From Streptomyces sp. HPF1205 (GTDB taxonomy: Bacteria > Actinomycetota > Actinomycetes > Streptomycetales > Streptomycetaceae): a stretch of 64,000 nucleotides of DNA. The stretch is from NCBI RefSeq assembly GCF_020400825.1, contig NZ_JAINVH010000038.1, forward strand, positions 1 through 64,000, given 5' to 3'. The position numbers were made by a program, and so were the translations under genes. Shown here piece after piece: positions 27,687 to 37,700 of this stretch; position 1 is the stretch's first letter, and each line of letters opens with the position of its first letter. The notes below the pieces were generated by a model. That model was not told where the DNA came from. It did no database searches and saw only the letters and a list, made by a program, of their open reading frames with translations.

Positions 27687-28779
27687 GGCAGCACACCACG
27701 CCCACAAGATCGGCCAGGGTGACCGGCGTGGCCGAGTGGCAGCGGTAGTAGGAGAGTTCGCGGGTGTAGCGGTGGCGGCGGACCAGGACGAGGGAGTGTC
27801 CGGGCTCGTTGCCGTCGGGGGTGTCGTCGGGGTGGATGTCGAGCATGGCCCAGTCGTAGTGGCGGTCGCCCTTGAGGCCGTGGCCGGTGCGCATCCGCAT
27901 CCAGTTCGTCTTCGGGACGCGGGTGGCCAGGTCGGTAACGGTCAGGCGGCCGATCCGGGTGTCCACGCGGTGGTCGGCGCGGACCGCGAGGGCGTAGTCG
28001 AAGCCGAGGCCGCGGGCGGCCTGTCGCAGTTCGCGGCTGCCGTAGACCTCGTCGCCGGCCAGCCACCGGGCCGGTATGCCCAGATCGCGGGCGCGCTGGA
28101 GCATGACGGCGGCGAGCTGGGGCTTGGTGGCGAAGATGATCTCGTCGGGCACGTGGGTGAGCAGGCGGCGTTCTTCGTCGGCGGCCCATTGCCTGCCGAA
28201 GTACAGGATCCGGTCGATGGGGGCGTGTCCGTGCGGGGAGGCGTAGGTGAGGTGGACGGCGACCTGGCACAGGCCGATCCCGCCGAGTGCCCCGGAGTAC
28301 TGGTGGGCGGCGCCGACGCAGTCGGTGGAGGACTTCTCGTCGCCGGTCTCGTCCACGATCAACACCGCTTGGGGATCCGCGAGCTCACTCGCGGTCCAGG
28401 TCGCGATGCGGTCCCGGGCCAGGTCGTGGTCGATGACGGCGCGGGACAGAAAGTGCTGCAGCCGGTGCGGACCGCGATGCCCGAGCGCCTCGGCCAGGGT
28501 CCAGCAGTTGCGGGTGTCCAGCTCCATCAGCATCGCCTCGCACATTTCCCGGGCCAGGCCGCGCGGCCCCGGTCGCTCAAAACAGTCCGCGATCTTGGAG
28601 GTCACCGCCCCCAGCGCCGTCACCCATGCCTGCTCGGCTATCGTGGCCTCCACGGCCACCTGGTTCTGACGAGTCTTCACAAACCGCCATGATCACGGTG
28701 GCCGTACCCATGCCCGCGGGCACCCCCGGCGTCGGCTGACCAGCAGCGATACCGCAGGGATCAAGAACTACAGCTGCCG

Positions 28780-30702
28780 GTGTGCCACGAACGCAGAGAG
28801 GATGCCCGTGATGTAGGAGATCGAGCACCTTGATGCGGTGCTGTGTGAGAGATGAGGGAAGGCCCCTCGGAGTCGCTCTGCGGGGGGAGGCTCCAAACCA
28901 CCGCATGCTGCGTTGGCTGAAGACCGTCGTGGTGAGCGATGCGGAAAAGGCGCCCAGGAGGCGTCAGGTGGGGACCGCGAAGACGACCGTTGTTGAAGTG
29001 TCGAAATGTAGTCAGAAGGCGTCGAAACCCGGGCGATTCGGCAGTGTTCGGGGACAAGCCTGGCGGGAGCCCGCCGACTGGCCAGGCGGCGTCCGGCATG
29101 AAGACGGCGTGAGCGTGGTCTGCCGCTCTCGCACGGAATGTGGGAAGGCGCATCTGGCGTGGTCGCGTGCAGCAGCGCGGCCGACCGGGAGTGCCCGAGC
29201 CGGGAATACCCCGTAGGGACTTCGAGTACCGGGCCGGATGCGCTGGCGGACCGGCGCGTAGTAGCGGTGATGCCCCTGCAATGGGGGCGGAGCGAAGGGG
29301 CCGGGTCGTTCGTGGCTGTTGTTCGTTTGGTCAACCAGAGCTCTGGGAGGAGCCCGATGGACCAGCTGAAAGTATCTGGCAAGCCGTTCGACATCTCCAA
29401 GCAGGAGGTGTGGGACGCCTGGTTGAAGGTGAAGGGCAATCAGGGAGGGCCGGGGGTGGACGGGCAGTCGATCGAGGAGTTCGAGAAGGATCTGCGGGGA
29501 AACCTGTACAAGGTCTGGAACCGGATGTCCTCGGGGACCTACTTCCCGCCTCCGGTCAAGGCGGTGGAGATCCCGAAAGCGCATGGTGCTGCTGGTGTCC
29601 GTGTGCTCGGAGTGCCCACTGTCGCCGATCGGGTGGCGCAGACGGTGGTAGCCGCGCATCTGGAGAGACGGGTGGAGCCGGTGTTCCATCCTGACTCCTA
29701 CGGCTACCGCCCGAACCGCTCGGCGCTGGACGCGGTCGAGGTCTGCCGACGACGTTGCTGGGAGTACAACTGGGTGATCGATCTCGACATCCGGAAGTTC
29801 TTCGACAGCGTGCGGTGGGACTTGGTCGTCAAGGCCGTCGAGGCGCACACCGATGCCCGCTGGGTCGTGCTGTATGTGAAGCGGTGGCTGGCCGCTCCGC
29901 TGCACCTGCCTGACGGGACCTTGCAGGCGAGAGACCGGGGAACCCCACAGGGATCATCGGTCTCACCCGTCCTGGCGAACCTGTTCATGCATTATGCGTT
30001 CGATACGTGGCTGACCCGGGAGTTCCCCGCGGTCGCCTTCGAACGCTACGCGGACGACGCAGTGATCCACTGCGTCACCGAGGGGCAGGCCAGGCGTGTC
30101 CTGGCGGCCCTGCACGAGCGGATGGCCCAGGTCGGACTGGAGCTGCACGCGGACAAGACGAAGGTGGTGTACTGCAAGGACAGCAACCGGCGCGGGGACT
30201 TCACGCAGGTGGCGTTCACGTTCCTGGGGTTCACCTTCCGTCCGCGCAAGGCGCGCCGGAAGGACGGGGTGCAGTTCACCGGGTTCCAGCCGGCGGTCAG
30301 CAAGGAGGCCCTGAAGAAGATGGGCGCGACAGTGCGGTCCTGGCGGCTGCACCTGCGCGTCTCCAGCTCGGAAGCGGACCTCGCACGGTGGATCAACCCG
30401 ATCGTGCGGGGGTGGATGGCCTATTACGGGTCCTTCTACCGCCAAGGGCTGGCGCCCTTGCTCCACCGCATCAACACCTACCTACTGCGGTGGATCATGA
30501 ACAAGTACAAGAGACTGCGGAGCTGGAAGAAGGCCGTCCGCGCGATGCGCGACGCGATTGCTCGGCAGCCTCGGTACTTCGCGCACTGGACCTGGGTGAA
30601 ACCGGCTGTCACGTGACGAGAACGACAAGAGCCGTATGACGGGAGACTGTCACGTACGGATCTGTGGGAGCCCGAGGGTGAGATCCCCTCGGGCTACCCG
30701 AC
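28780..30702 (+). ncRNA. Group II intron
   Basis: The 5' end GTGTG at 28780 fits the GUGYG consensus and lies directly after the sequence CAGCTGCCG. Domain V is clear at 30629-30663 (GAGCCGTATGAC, loop GGGAGACT, GTCACGTACGG), with the AGC catalytic triad. Domain VI follows as a GCCCGAGGG / CCCTCGGGC hairpin, ending at CTACCCGAC (about 30702). The intron carries a reverse transcriptase in its central domain. It lies in the same orientation as the split BtrH-like gene. Splicing at these boundaries leaves an in-frame TGA right after the junction, so either the boundaries differ slightly or the host gene does not recover. Confidence 0.85.
29357..30616 (+). CDS. ltrA: Group II intron reverse transcriptase/maturase
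   Basis: The protein has 419 residues starting at ATG 29357 behind GGGAGGAGC. The RT motifs are in order: GNQGGPGVDGQSIEEFE, SYGYRPNRSALDAV, VIDLDIRKFFDSV (first active Asp), GTPQGSSVSPVLANLF and FERYADDAVIHC (YADD active site). They are followed by FTFLGFTFRPR and the maturase X domain (WMAYYGSFYRQGLAPLL, LLRWIMNKYKRL). No HNH endonuclease domain follows, so target-primed reverse transcription would need another primer, such as a replication-fork strand. The protein both splices and moves the intron. The symbol is the family name, not a proven orthologue. Confidence 0.92.
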   Translation: MDQLKVSGKPFDISKQEVWDAWLKVKGNQGGPGVDGQSIEEFEKDLRGNLYKVWNRMSSGTYFPPPVKAVEIPKAHGAAGVRVLGVPTVADRVAQTVVAAHLERRVEPVFHPDSYGYRPNRSALDAVEVCRRRCWEYNWVIDLDIRKFFDSVRWDLVVKAVEAHTDARWVVLYVKRWLAAPLHLPDGTLQARDRGTPQGSSVSPVLANLFMHYAFDTWLTREFPAVAFERYADDAVIHCVTEGQARRVLAALHERMAQVGLELHADKTKVVYCKDSNRRGDFTQVAFTFLGFTFRPRKARRKDGVQFTGFQPAVSKEALKKMGATVRSWRLHLRVSSSEADLARWINPIVRGWMAYYGSFYRQGLAPLLHRINTYLLRWIMNKYKRLRSWKKAVRAMRDAIARQPRYFAHWTWVKPAVT

Positions 30703-31224
30703 TGACTGACCGTGGACTGGGACGTGCTGCGTGAGGGCTATGCCCGCGAGCCCGACCGCTGGTTCCTGGGCTGTGTGACGGTCCGCCAGGTGTCCGAGCC
30801 CGACCGGGACGGCTTCGAGGCCGCGTACCGCGAGTTCGCCGACGGCTTCCGCGACGGATTCGAGCTGTACGACGTCATCGCCGACAATCTCGTCCTGGAG
30901 CGCAGGTCGGCCGCCGCCTACCGTGCGCCCGGCATCAACAGCCTGGCGCTGCTGGCCGGTTCGCGGACGCTGTTCCGCCGGTTCCTCGAGCACACCGGGC
31001 ACGGCGAGCCGGTGCGCACCGCGTACGACCGCATCGCGCGACTGGCCACCGGCCTGTCGGACCGGGCCACCGCCTTCCAGGCCGGGCTGCCCGGACCCCC
31101 GGCGGACCGCATCCGCCGGGGCCTGGCCCACCTGCGGCAGCTCGAACAGCAGGCCGCGCGCCTCCTCGTCGACGAGGTGGCCACCCTCCCCACGATCCTG
31201 CCGGCGCCGGCCGACGGCCGGTAG
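30703..31224 (+). pseudogene. BtrH-like acyltransferase, 3' part (DUF4872 region)
   Basis: After the intron a TGA is followed by an open frame of about 172 codons. It contains WDVLREGYAREPDRWFLG, FADGFRDGFELYDVIADN and a helical end up to the TAG at 31222-31224. A GTG at 30712 could serve as a false start but has no ribosome site. Together with the 24278-24820 part this makes the usual 350-residue BtrH_N plus DUF4872 layout. Length, strand and the missing complementary halves support one ancestral gene. It is now separated by about 5.9 kb of insertions. Confidence 0.65.
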
Positions 31225-31248
31225 CAGCCGACCACCGGGACCACACAC

Positions 31249-32289
31249 GTGCGAATCATGTATCTGTTCAGCGGCATGGCGGGGATACAGGGGCCGCCGC
31301 TGGCCGCACTGCGAGCGCTGTACGCGCGGCCGCAGAACGCCCCCTATTTCACCGCCGCGGCCGACGCGGTGGCCCGCGCGCTGGACCACGTGGGCGCGGA
31401 CGCGTACCGCCGTGAACTGCCCGGCGGCATCCCGCTGGCCGCCTGGCTGCGAGGGACGGAACCGGACGCCGGCGCCCTGGACCACTCCATTGTGGACGGT
31501 CTGTGCGCACTCATCTACCAACTGTGCCTGCTGCAACCGCCGATCGGCGGCGCCGGCGCCGACCGGCCCGCACCGGTGGCTGCCATCGGCCACAGCCTGG
31601 GCCTGACCGGCGCGATGGTCGCCGGGATGCGCACGACCAGCCGCCGTGAGCACACGGCGCTGTCCCACGACCTGATCGCGATGACCGCCCTCACGCTGAT
31701 CCACTGCCATCAACCGGCCCCGCCGTCCCCGGGCCCGGCCACACCGATGGCGGCTGTGACGGGCATGCCGACCGCGGAAGTACGGGACCTGGTCGCGGGC
31801 TCACCCGTGCACCTGGCGCTCGCCAACTCCGGCCGCTCACACGTGCTCGCCGGCCGCCCGGACGACCTCGCCGGACTGCGGGTGCGCCACGCGCGGCGGC
31901 TGGCCGAGCCCGGGGTGCGCTGGACGTACCTGCGCAGCACCGCCCCGTTCCACACACCGCTGCTGGAACCGGCGGTGCGCGCGGCACTGGCGGACCGGCA
32001 CCTCATGACCTCCCCGCTGACCGGTGACCGGCTCGCCGTGCCGGTGTACGTCGCCGACCCGCCGGTCAACCTCCAGGACCGTGACGACCTGCTGCCGGAC
32101 CTCCTCGCCTACTCGATCAGCCGCCCATTGGACTGGCCCGGCACGGTCCGCGCGGCCCTCGACGGCAGCCGGCCCGACCGGATCGTCGACTTCGGCCCGG
32201 GCCCGTCGGCCCGGGTCTTCACCCGGGAGACCCTGCGCGGCAGCGACAGCGGCCTGCGCTACCGCAGCGTCCCGGCGCCGACGGCCTGA
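31249..32289 (+). CDS. Acyl carrier protein transacylase (FabD-like)
   Basis: The protein has 346 residues from GTG 31249, 24 bases after the BtrH-like stop. The acyltransferase motifs are YLFSGMAGIQG near the N-terminus, AAIGHSLGLTGAMVAGM with the nucleophile Ser, LANSGRSHVLAGRPDDL, and RSTAPFHTPLLEPAV with the catalytic His. The end IVDFGPGPSARVF matches the family's last strand. Such enzymes load malonyl or other acyl groups from CoA onto an acyl carrier protein. It probably worked with the BtrH-like enzyme, which takes acyl groups from a carrier protein. The carrier protein and chain-building genes are not in the window, so the pathway looks incomplete. Confidence 0.78.
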   Translation: MRIMYLFSGMAGIQGPPLAALRALYARPQNAPYFTAAADAVARALDHVGADAYRRELPGGIPLAAWLRGTEPDAGALDHSIVDGLCALIYQLCLLQPPIGGAGADRPAPVAAIGHSLGLTGAMVAGMRTTSRREHTALSHDLIAMTALTLIHCHQPAPPSPGPATPMAAVTGMPTAEVRDLVAGSPVHLALANSGRSHVLAGRPDDLAGLRVRHARRLAEPGVRWTYLRSTAPFHTPLLEPAVRAALADRHLMTSPLTGDRLAVPVYVADPPVNLQDRDDLLPDLLAYSISRPLDWPGTVRAALDGSRPDRIVDFGPGPSARVFTRETLRGSDSGLRYRSVPAPTA

Positions 32290-32361
32290 GTGGGCGGTTT
32301 GTAAGGTGATGTCTGTTTCTGGCTGAGGTTGCGGCAAGGCCGCTGGTGGAGGTTCCGTCGG

Positions 32362-32760
32362 CTATTGCTTCCGGGTGAAGTTGCCGGTGTCGGCCTCGGT
32401 GAGGATCCCGAGTTTGACCAGGCGTTTGAGCTTGGCGCGGGTGCCTTCAACGTTCTTGGGCTCCAGCTCGTGGCCGAGGGCTGCGCAGACGTCCTTGGCC
32501 CGTAGCGGGCCGGTGGCGTGGTTGAAGGCGGTGAGGATGCGGGGGTAGTCCGGGTGGTCGGGCAGGTCCGGCGCGACGGCCGGGAGCCGGTCGGCAAGGC
32601 CGGTGAGGATCTTGCGGGTGATCGTGAGGTGCTCCAGGTGCGTCTCGGCCTCCCGCAGCCGGGTCTGCAGGTCGTCGATCTGTGCGCGGAGGTCGTCGGC
32701 CAGGGCTCGGGCGGCGTCTTCCTGGAGGTCCAAGGCGTCGAGCAGGGGCTGGATGTTCAC
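32362..32760 (-). CDS. IS-linked small protein of unknown function
   Basis: The protein has 132 residues starting at GTG 32760, inside the stop of the transposase fragment (GTGA overlap). The front is a predicted coiled coil (LADDLRAQIDDLQTRLREAE). The rest resembles a winged-helix unit (GPLRAKDVCAALGHELEPKN, then RAKLKRLVKLGILTE), so it could bind DNA. Coupling to the transposase gene suggests it is part of the IS, perhaps a regulator, or a passenger. I do not recognise its family. Confidence 0.6.
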   Translation of the reverse strand: MNIQPLLDALDLQEDAARALADDLRAQIDDLQTRLREAETHLEHLTITRKILTGLADRLPAVAPDLPDHPDYPRILTAFNHATGPLRAKDVCAALGHELEPKNVEGTRAKLKRLVKLGILTEADTGNFTRKQ

Positions 32761-33175
32761 GCTGCCGCCTCCTGCGCCGTGCGCCAGGTGGGGGCGTTCG
32801 CGCCGGTGAGGCGGCGGGTCATGACGTGGGTCATCGCCCAGTAGACGCGGGAGGCGGAGGAGGAGGGGCGGTGTTCGTAGTCGCGGACCAGACGCCGGTG
32901 CAGTATCAGGATTCCGTAGGTCTGCTCGACCCTCCAGCGCTTGGGCTGTGGCACGAACCCCTTGTCCTGCGGGTTGCGGGCGACGATTTCGACGTCGATG
33001 CCCAGGCCGGCGCCGTGCGCGACGACCTGGTTCTTGAAGCCCTGGTCGACCAGGGCTTTGCGGACGCTGTGGCCGGTGTGCTCGGCGACCCGGTTCAGCA
33101 GGACGATGCCCGCGGTGTTGTCGTGGGTGTTCGCGGTGACCGTGCCGCCGCGGCTGCCGGCCTCCGCAGACTCTA
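32757..33175 (-). pseudogene. IS5-family transposase, C-terminal fragment
   Basis: The minus-strand frame contains LLNRVAEHTGHSVRKALVDQ, VEIVARNPQDKGF, PKRWRVEQTYGILILHRR and VRDYEHRPSSSASRVYW. These are the C-terminal DDE region of IS5-group transposases, with the last Glu in RWRVEQT. No start codon or N-terminal domain is present; the frame runs out where the DyP sequence begins. Confidence 0.75.
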
Positions 33176-33176
33176 C

Positions 33177-34034
33177 ACAGCAGTCGGAGGACCTGGCGGA
33201 ATTGCGGAGTTCGGCCTGGGGCTTGCAGCGTCCTTCTTCGACGCGGTGGGGCTGGCCGGGCGGCGCCCCAGGAACCTCACCAGGATGCCGACTTTTCCCG
33301 GGGATCTGCTGGATCCCGGGGCGACCCATGGTGACATCCTGCTCTACGTGGCCGCGCCCACCGCCGCCAAGGTGGAAGCGGGTGAGCGCGCGCTGAGAGC
33401 GGTCGTGCCGGACTGGGCACCACGCTGGCGCGCGCTGATGCGGCGCGACGACAACCACATGGCTTACGGCCGTCCGGCCAGCCGCAACGGCTTGGGCTAC
33501 ACAGAAGGCCTGGGCAACCCAGGCACCTCCGCTCAGCTCGCCGATGCCGCGCTGGTCGCCCCCGGCGACGGGGAACCCGGCTGGGCCGTGGGCGGCAGTT
33601 ACCAAGTGGTGCGGCGGATCCGGCTGGCCATCGAACGCTGGAAAGACCACCGGCAGACCGACCGGGACCGGATCATCGGCCGCCGCCCCGACGGCACCTG
33701 GCTCGACGGCCGCTCGGCCGACGCCCGCCCGGACTTCACCGCCGACCCACTCGGCCGCACCACTCCGCTGGACGCCCACGTCCGACTGGCCAACCCTGCC
33801 GCCCAGCACGGCACCCCCGCGCCCCTCGTACGCCGCAGCTACTCCTCGGCCGCCCCCTCGGACGGCCACGGACTGGTCTTCATCTGCTACCAGCGCAGCC
33901 TCGCCAACGGCTTCACGGCGGTCCAGCACCGGCTGGCAGGTGAAGCCCTGGCCGACTACCTCCTGACCACCGGCGGCGGCTACTGGTTCACTCCGCGCCC
34001 GGACCCCTCCTGGCTGGGCCAGCTCTTCGCCTGA
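33177..34034 (+). pseudogene. DyP-type peroxidase lacking its N-terminus
   Basis: The open frame reads from the IS junction to the TGA at 34034 with no start codon of its own. MPTFPGDLLDPGATHGDILL and YTEGLGNPG are at the middle. Then come GGSYQVVRRIRLAIERW, ARLANP-type heme-proximal His sequence (DAHVRLANP), PLVRRSYSS and the end GGGYWFTPRPDPSWLGQLF. This is the DyP (EfeB-like) family of heme peroxidases, usually 380-430 residues and often exported by the Tat pathway. At least 100 N-terminal residues are lost. The GxxDG signature reads as ...YTEG, with Glu in place of Asp. The gene is almost certainly not translated properly. Confidence 0.72.
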
Positions 34035-34723
34035 TCACCGGGGCGCCACTGGCTGCTGCCCCTGGGGCAACGAGTGGCACGCGCCCCGAGATCACCGGCA
34101 CCGTCTTCGAGGCCCCTGAACCGCCTCCCCGACAGCACTGCGCAACCCAGCAGCGAGCAGGGCGCGGCCGCCGGGGCCTCGGCCACGCTTCGCAGGTAGT
34201 TACCTGGATTAGCCGGGCGGATGCCAGCCAACGTCGAGGGCGCCGCCGGCATGTCGTGACAGCAGGCGGCGCGGCGTAGTGTCCAGGGGTTCGCGTTCCG
34301 GAAGGGGCTCTGCCGCGTGGTGGGGACGGATTCCGCGAGGGAGCCCGGAGCGAATATTTGGCTGAAATTGTGTGGCCGAGGTATGGCGGACCAGTTCTGG
34401 CGCGCGGAATCGAAGTGTTGATGCCGTGGCGTATCAGCCATGCAGTGTTCGTGAACGAAATTCCGTTTGCGCTCCGGACCTTAGCTGCTAGTCATTCCGG
34501 TTCGCTCTCTTCTTGACTGGACGTGGTACGTGGGTGCTCCGGGTGGCATGGCCGCTACCTGCGGAGACTCTTCCGCCGGAGGGATTTGCGGGTTATGTCG
34601 ATTTCCCCGTGGTCCTGGTGAACGGATGGCGAATAAAAGTGTCTGTGATCGGTCCGGTGTTTGATCGGTGCATCGGCGGTCAATGATCCATCCGTTTGCC
34701 GTCGTCAATGGTGGGGGGATGGA
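34035..34723. other. Long spacer before RHS gene
   Basis: No gene, RNA or repeat was found in these 689 bases. GC content is lower near the right end, from about 34380, which probably includes the promoter of the RHS gene. GGGGGG at 34712-34717 gives its ribosome site. Short frames on the minus strand lack family motifs. Confidence 0.45.
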
Positions 34724-37700
34724 ATGCTCAGGCATGCCCGGCATGCGTTGTTAGTGATCTTGACGTTGGGGCTTTTGGCTGCTGGGGTGTCGCCGTCGTG
34801 GGCGGCGCCGGGCAGGGGAGGGGCGGCGCGGAAGGGGGGTGTGTCCCAGGCGGTCAGTACGCGCAGTGCGGCTGATCTGCCGAAACCGCCCAAGGCGATG
34901 ACGTTGGCCCAGCGCCGTAGCCAGGTGGCTCGCGGTCAGGGCAAGTTCTCGCCGATGCGGGGCTATGTGCGGCCGCGGCCGGTGAAGGGCCGCCTGCATC
35001 CGCATGCCCGGCCCTCGGTGCGTGCCGGAAAGGGTCCCGCGGCTGTCGGGCAGCCGTACAGCGCGGGCACGGTGGCGCCGCGGAGTGCGGCGGCTGTGCC
35101 GGATCCGGCGTGGGTGTCGGCGTACGCGACGGCCTATCCGGGCTACCTGTCGATCGGCGGGAACCTGCAGTTCGGGTCGGGTACGGCGTCCTCGTACTCC
35201 GGTATGTGGCTGTACGTCGTCGATTCGTCGAACCACATCGTCATCCAGCAGGAGATCAAGAGGTCGACCGGTGACCCGACGGGCCGGTTCCTGGAGACGG
35301 GCGCCTGGTGTTACGGGTGGTGGGCGGCCAACTCCTATCCGGCCAACCAATGCTTCTGGTGGGCCTCGAACCAGCTGGGCGGGGCGCTGCAGGACGGGAA
35401 GCAGTACTACGCCTGGATCTTCATGGAGGGCACGGACGGCTCCACGAGCCCGAGCGGCACCACCTCCCCGCTGGTGACGGCGTTCTACACCCCGGACATC
35501 CCGGGATCCCAGGTCGGTATCTGCAGCTGCTACGGGCAGACGGACCGGGCCGACCCGGTGAACACCGCCACGGGCACCTACTTCGAGAAGGCCACGGACG
35601 CGAGCCTGGTCGGGGCGGGCAAGCCGCTCACGCTGGACCGCTACTACCGCTCGGACTCCTCGGCCACGGGCCTGCTGGGACGGGGCTGGTCGACGCCGTT
35701 CGACTCGAAGCTGACGCTCACCTCGACCGACGCGACGCTGCTGACCGCTGACGGTTCGAAGGTGTCCTTCCTGAAGCTGAATGACGGCACGTATGCCACG
35801 CATGTGGGCGCGTTCTTGAAGCTGACGGTGTCCGGGTCCACGTACACCGTGACCGGTCAGGACCATTCGGCGAGCGTCTTCGACAGCAGCGGCCGGCTCA
35901 CCGGGCTGCGTGACGCGAGTGGTCACGGCCTGAGCCTGTCGTACGCCTCGGGGCATCTGGCTTCGATCACGGACGCGGCGGGCCGCAGCACCGCGTTCAC
36001 GGTGGGTTCCGACGGACTGCTGACCAAGGTCACGCTGCCGGACGCCACCACGGTGGGATACGGCTACACCTCCGGCTTGCTGACGTCGGCCACGGACCCG
36101 GCGGGCAAGACCACGAGTTACGGGTACGACTCGGCGCAGCGGCTGACGACGGTCACCGACCCGACGGGCGCCAAGATCACCAATGTCTACGGTACGAACG
36201 GCCGGGTGTCGAGCCAGACCGACCCGAACGGCAAGAAGACGACTTTCACGTGGGACGGCAGCCGCACCTCGAACACCACCGACGCGGACGGCGGGGTGTG
36301 GTCGGACGTGTACTCCGGCAACGTGCTGCTGGACAGCATCGACCCGTACGGCAACGAGGTCAGTTACGACTACGACCAGGACCTGCACCCGATCGACATC
36401 ACCGACCGGCTCGGCAACACCACCACGATGACGTACGACAATGCGGGGAACATGCTCACCCGCACCGCCCCGTCCTCGGTGGGCTACAGCGAGAGCTGGA
36501 CGTACGACTCGGCCGGCAACGTCCACACTCACACCGACGGCCGCGGCAACACCACCACTTACACGTACAACGCCGCCAACCAGGTCGCCACCGTCACGGA
36601 CCCGGCGGGTGGGAAGGTCACCTACACGTACACCCCGCTGGGCGCGCTCGACTCGGTGACCACCCCTCGCGGCAAGAAGACGACCTACGGGTACGACGCT
36701 GCAGGGAACAGGACGTCGGTCACCACGCCGCTGGGTGAGAAGACGACGTTCACCTATGACGCCGCCGGGCACGTCCTGACCAGGACCGATCCTCGCGGGA
36801 ACGTCAGCGGGGCGGATCCGGCCGCGTACACCACCACCTATACCTATGATCCGCGCGGGCTGCTGTCGTCGGTGACCGACCCCCTCGGGCACGTCACCGG
36901 CTACGGCTACAACGATGCCGGACAGCTCACCACGGTCACCGACGCGGCAGGCCACACCACGACCTACACCTATGATCCGGCCGGGAACGTCAAGACCACG
37001 ACGGACCCTGCGGGGAAGGTGACCACCGACACCTATGATTCGGCCGGCAACCTGGCCTCGGTCACCGACCCGCTCGGCAACACCACGACCTACACCTACG
37101 ACAAGAACGGGCTGCTGCTCAGCACGGTCTCACCGCGTGGCAACGTCACCGGGGCCAACAAGGCTGCCTTCACGACCAGTTACGGCTACGACGCCAACGG
37201 CAACCGGACCACGGTGACCGATCCGTCCGGCGCCACCACGGTGACAGGCTACGACGCCTTGAACCGGGTCGTGTCGGTCACCGACCCGCTCGGCCACGTC
37301 ACCAAGACCAGCTACGACGGCAACGACAACCTCGCCACCACCACCGATCCGCTGGGCAAGGTCACGAGGTACACCTACGACGCTGCCGACCGGCAGAAGA
37401 CCCAGACAGACCCTCTGGGCAAGGTCACCGCCTACGGGTACGACGCGGACGGCAACCGCACCAGCACCACGTCACCGCTGGGGTTCATCACGTCGTGGAC
37501 GTACGACTCCGATGGGCGGATGCTGACGCAGGTCGACCCGCGGGGCAACGTCAGCGGAGCGACGGCCTCGCAGTACACCACGACCTACGGGTATGACGCG
37601 GCCGGCAACCAGACCACTGTCACCGATCCGCTCGGCAAGGTGACCGTCACCGCCTACGACGCCGACAATCACCCTGTGTCGGTGACCGATCCGCTCGGGC

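Larger units (their letters stand above)
24852..28680 (-). pseudogene. IS701-family transposase interrupted by recombinase element
   Basis: The gene starts at GTG 28680 and reads 334 codons to 27679, then resumes at 25193 and ends at 24852 (113 residues plus stop). Removing 25194-27678 restores one open frame of 447 residues. The DDE motifs are VLIVDETGDEKSS (first Asp), WLAGDEVYGSRELR (second Asp) and, after the insertion, TEEDFQLTKG (catalytic Glu). The insertion therefore separates the last catalytic residue from the rest, and the enzyme is inactive as it stands. The right half contains the family-typical GHRGPHRLQHFLSRA region. Confidence 0.88.
24821..28770 (-). mobile_element. IS701-type element carrying a nested recombinase element
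   Basis: The ends are 35-bp inverted repeats (24821-24855 and 28736-28770) with 32 matching positions, outermost TAGTTCTTGATC. Both outer flanks are the palindromic hexamer CAGCTG (24815-24820, 28771-28776), possibly a target duplication. Because it is palindromic it could instead be part of the repeat. The single transposase gene is interrupted by a 2.5-kb serine-recombinase element. Confidence 0.85.
32290..33175 (-). mobile_element. IS5-type element, truncated
   Basis: The remnant lies between the transacylase stop and the headless DyP gene. It carries a minus-strand transposase missing its N-terminal half and an overlapping small gene. I could not find matching terminal repeats; the end near 33175 seems to be a deletion or insertion scar into the peroxidase gene. 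Confidence 0.65.

Noticed and set aside
28691-28770. A promoter at the IS701 right end that might drive the intron
   Set aside because: No convincing -35/-10 pair was found; terminal repeat sequence explains the conservation.
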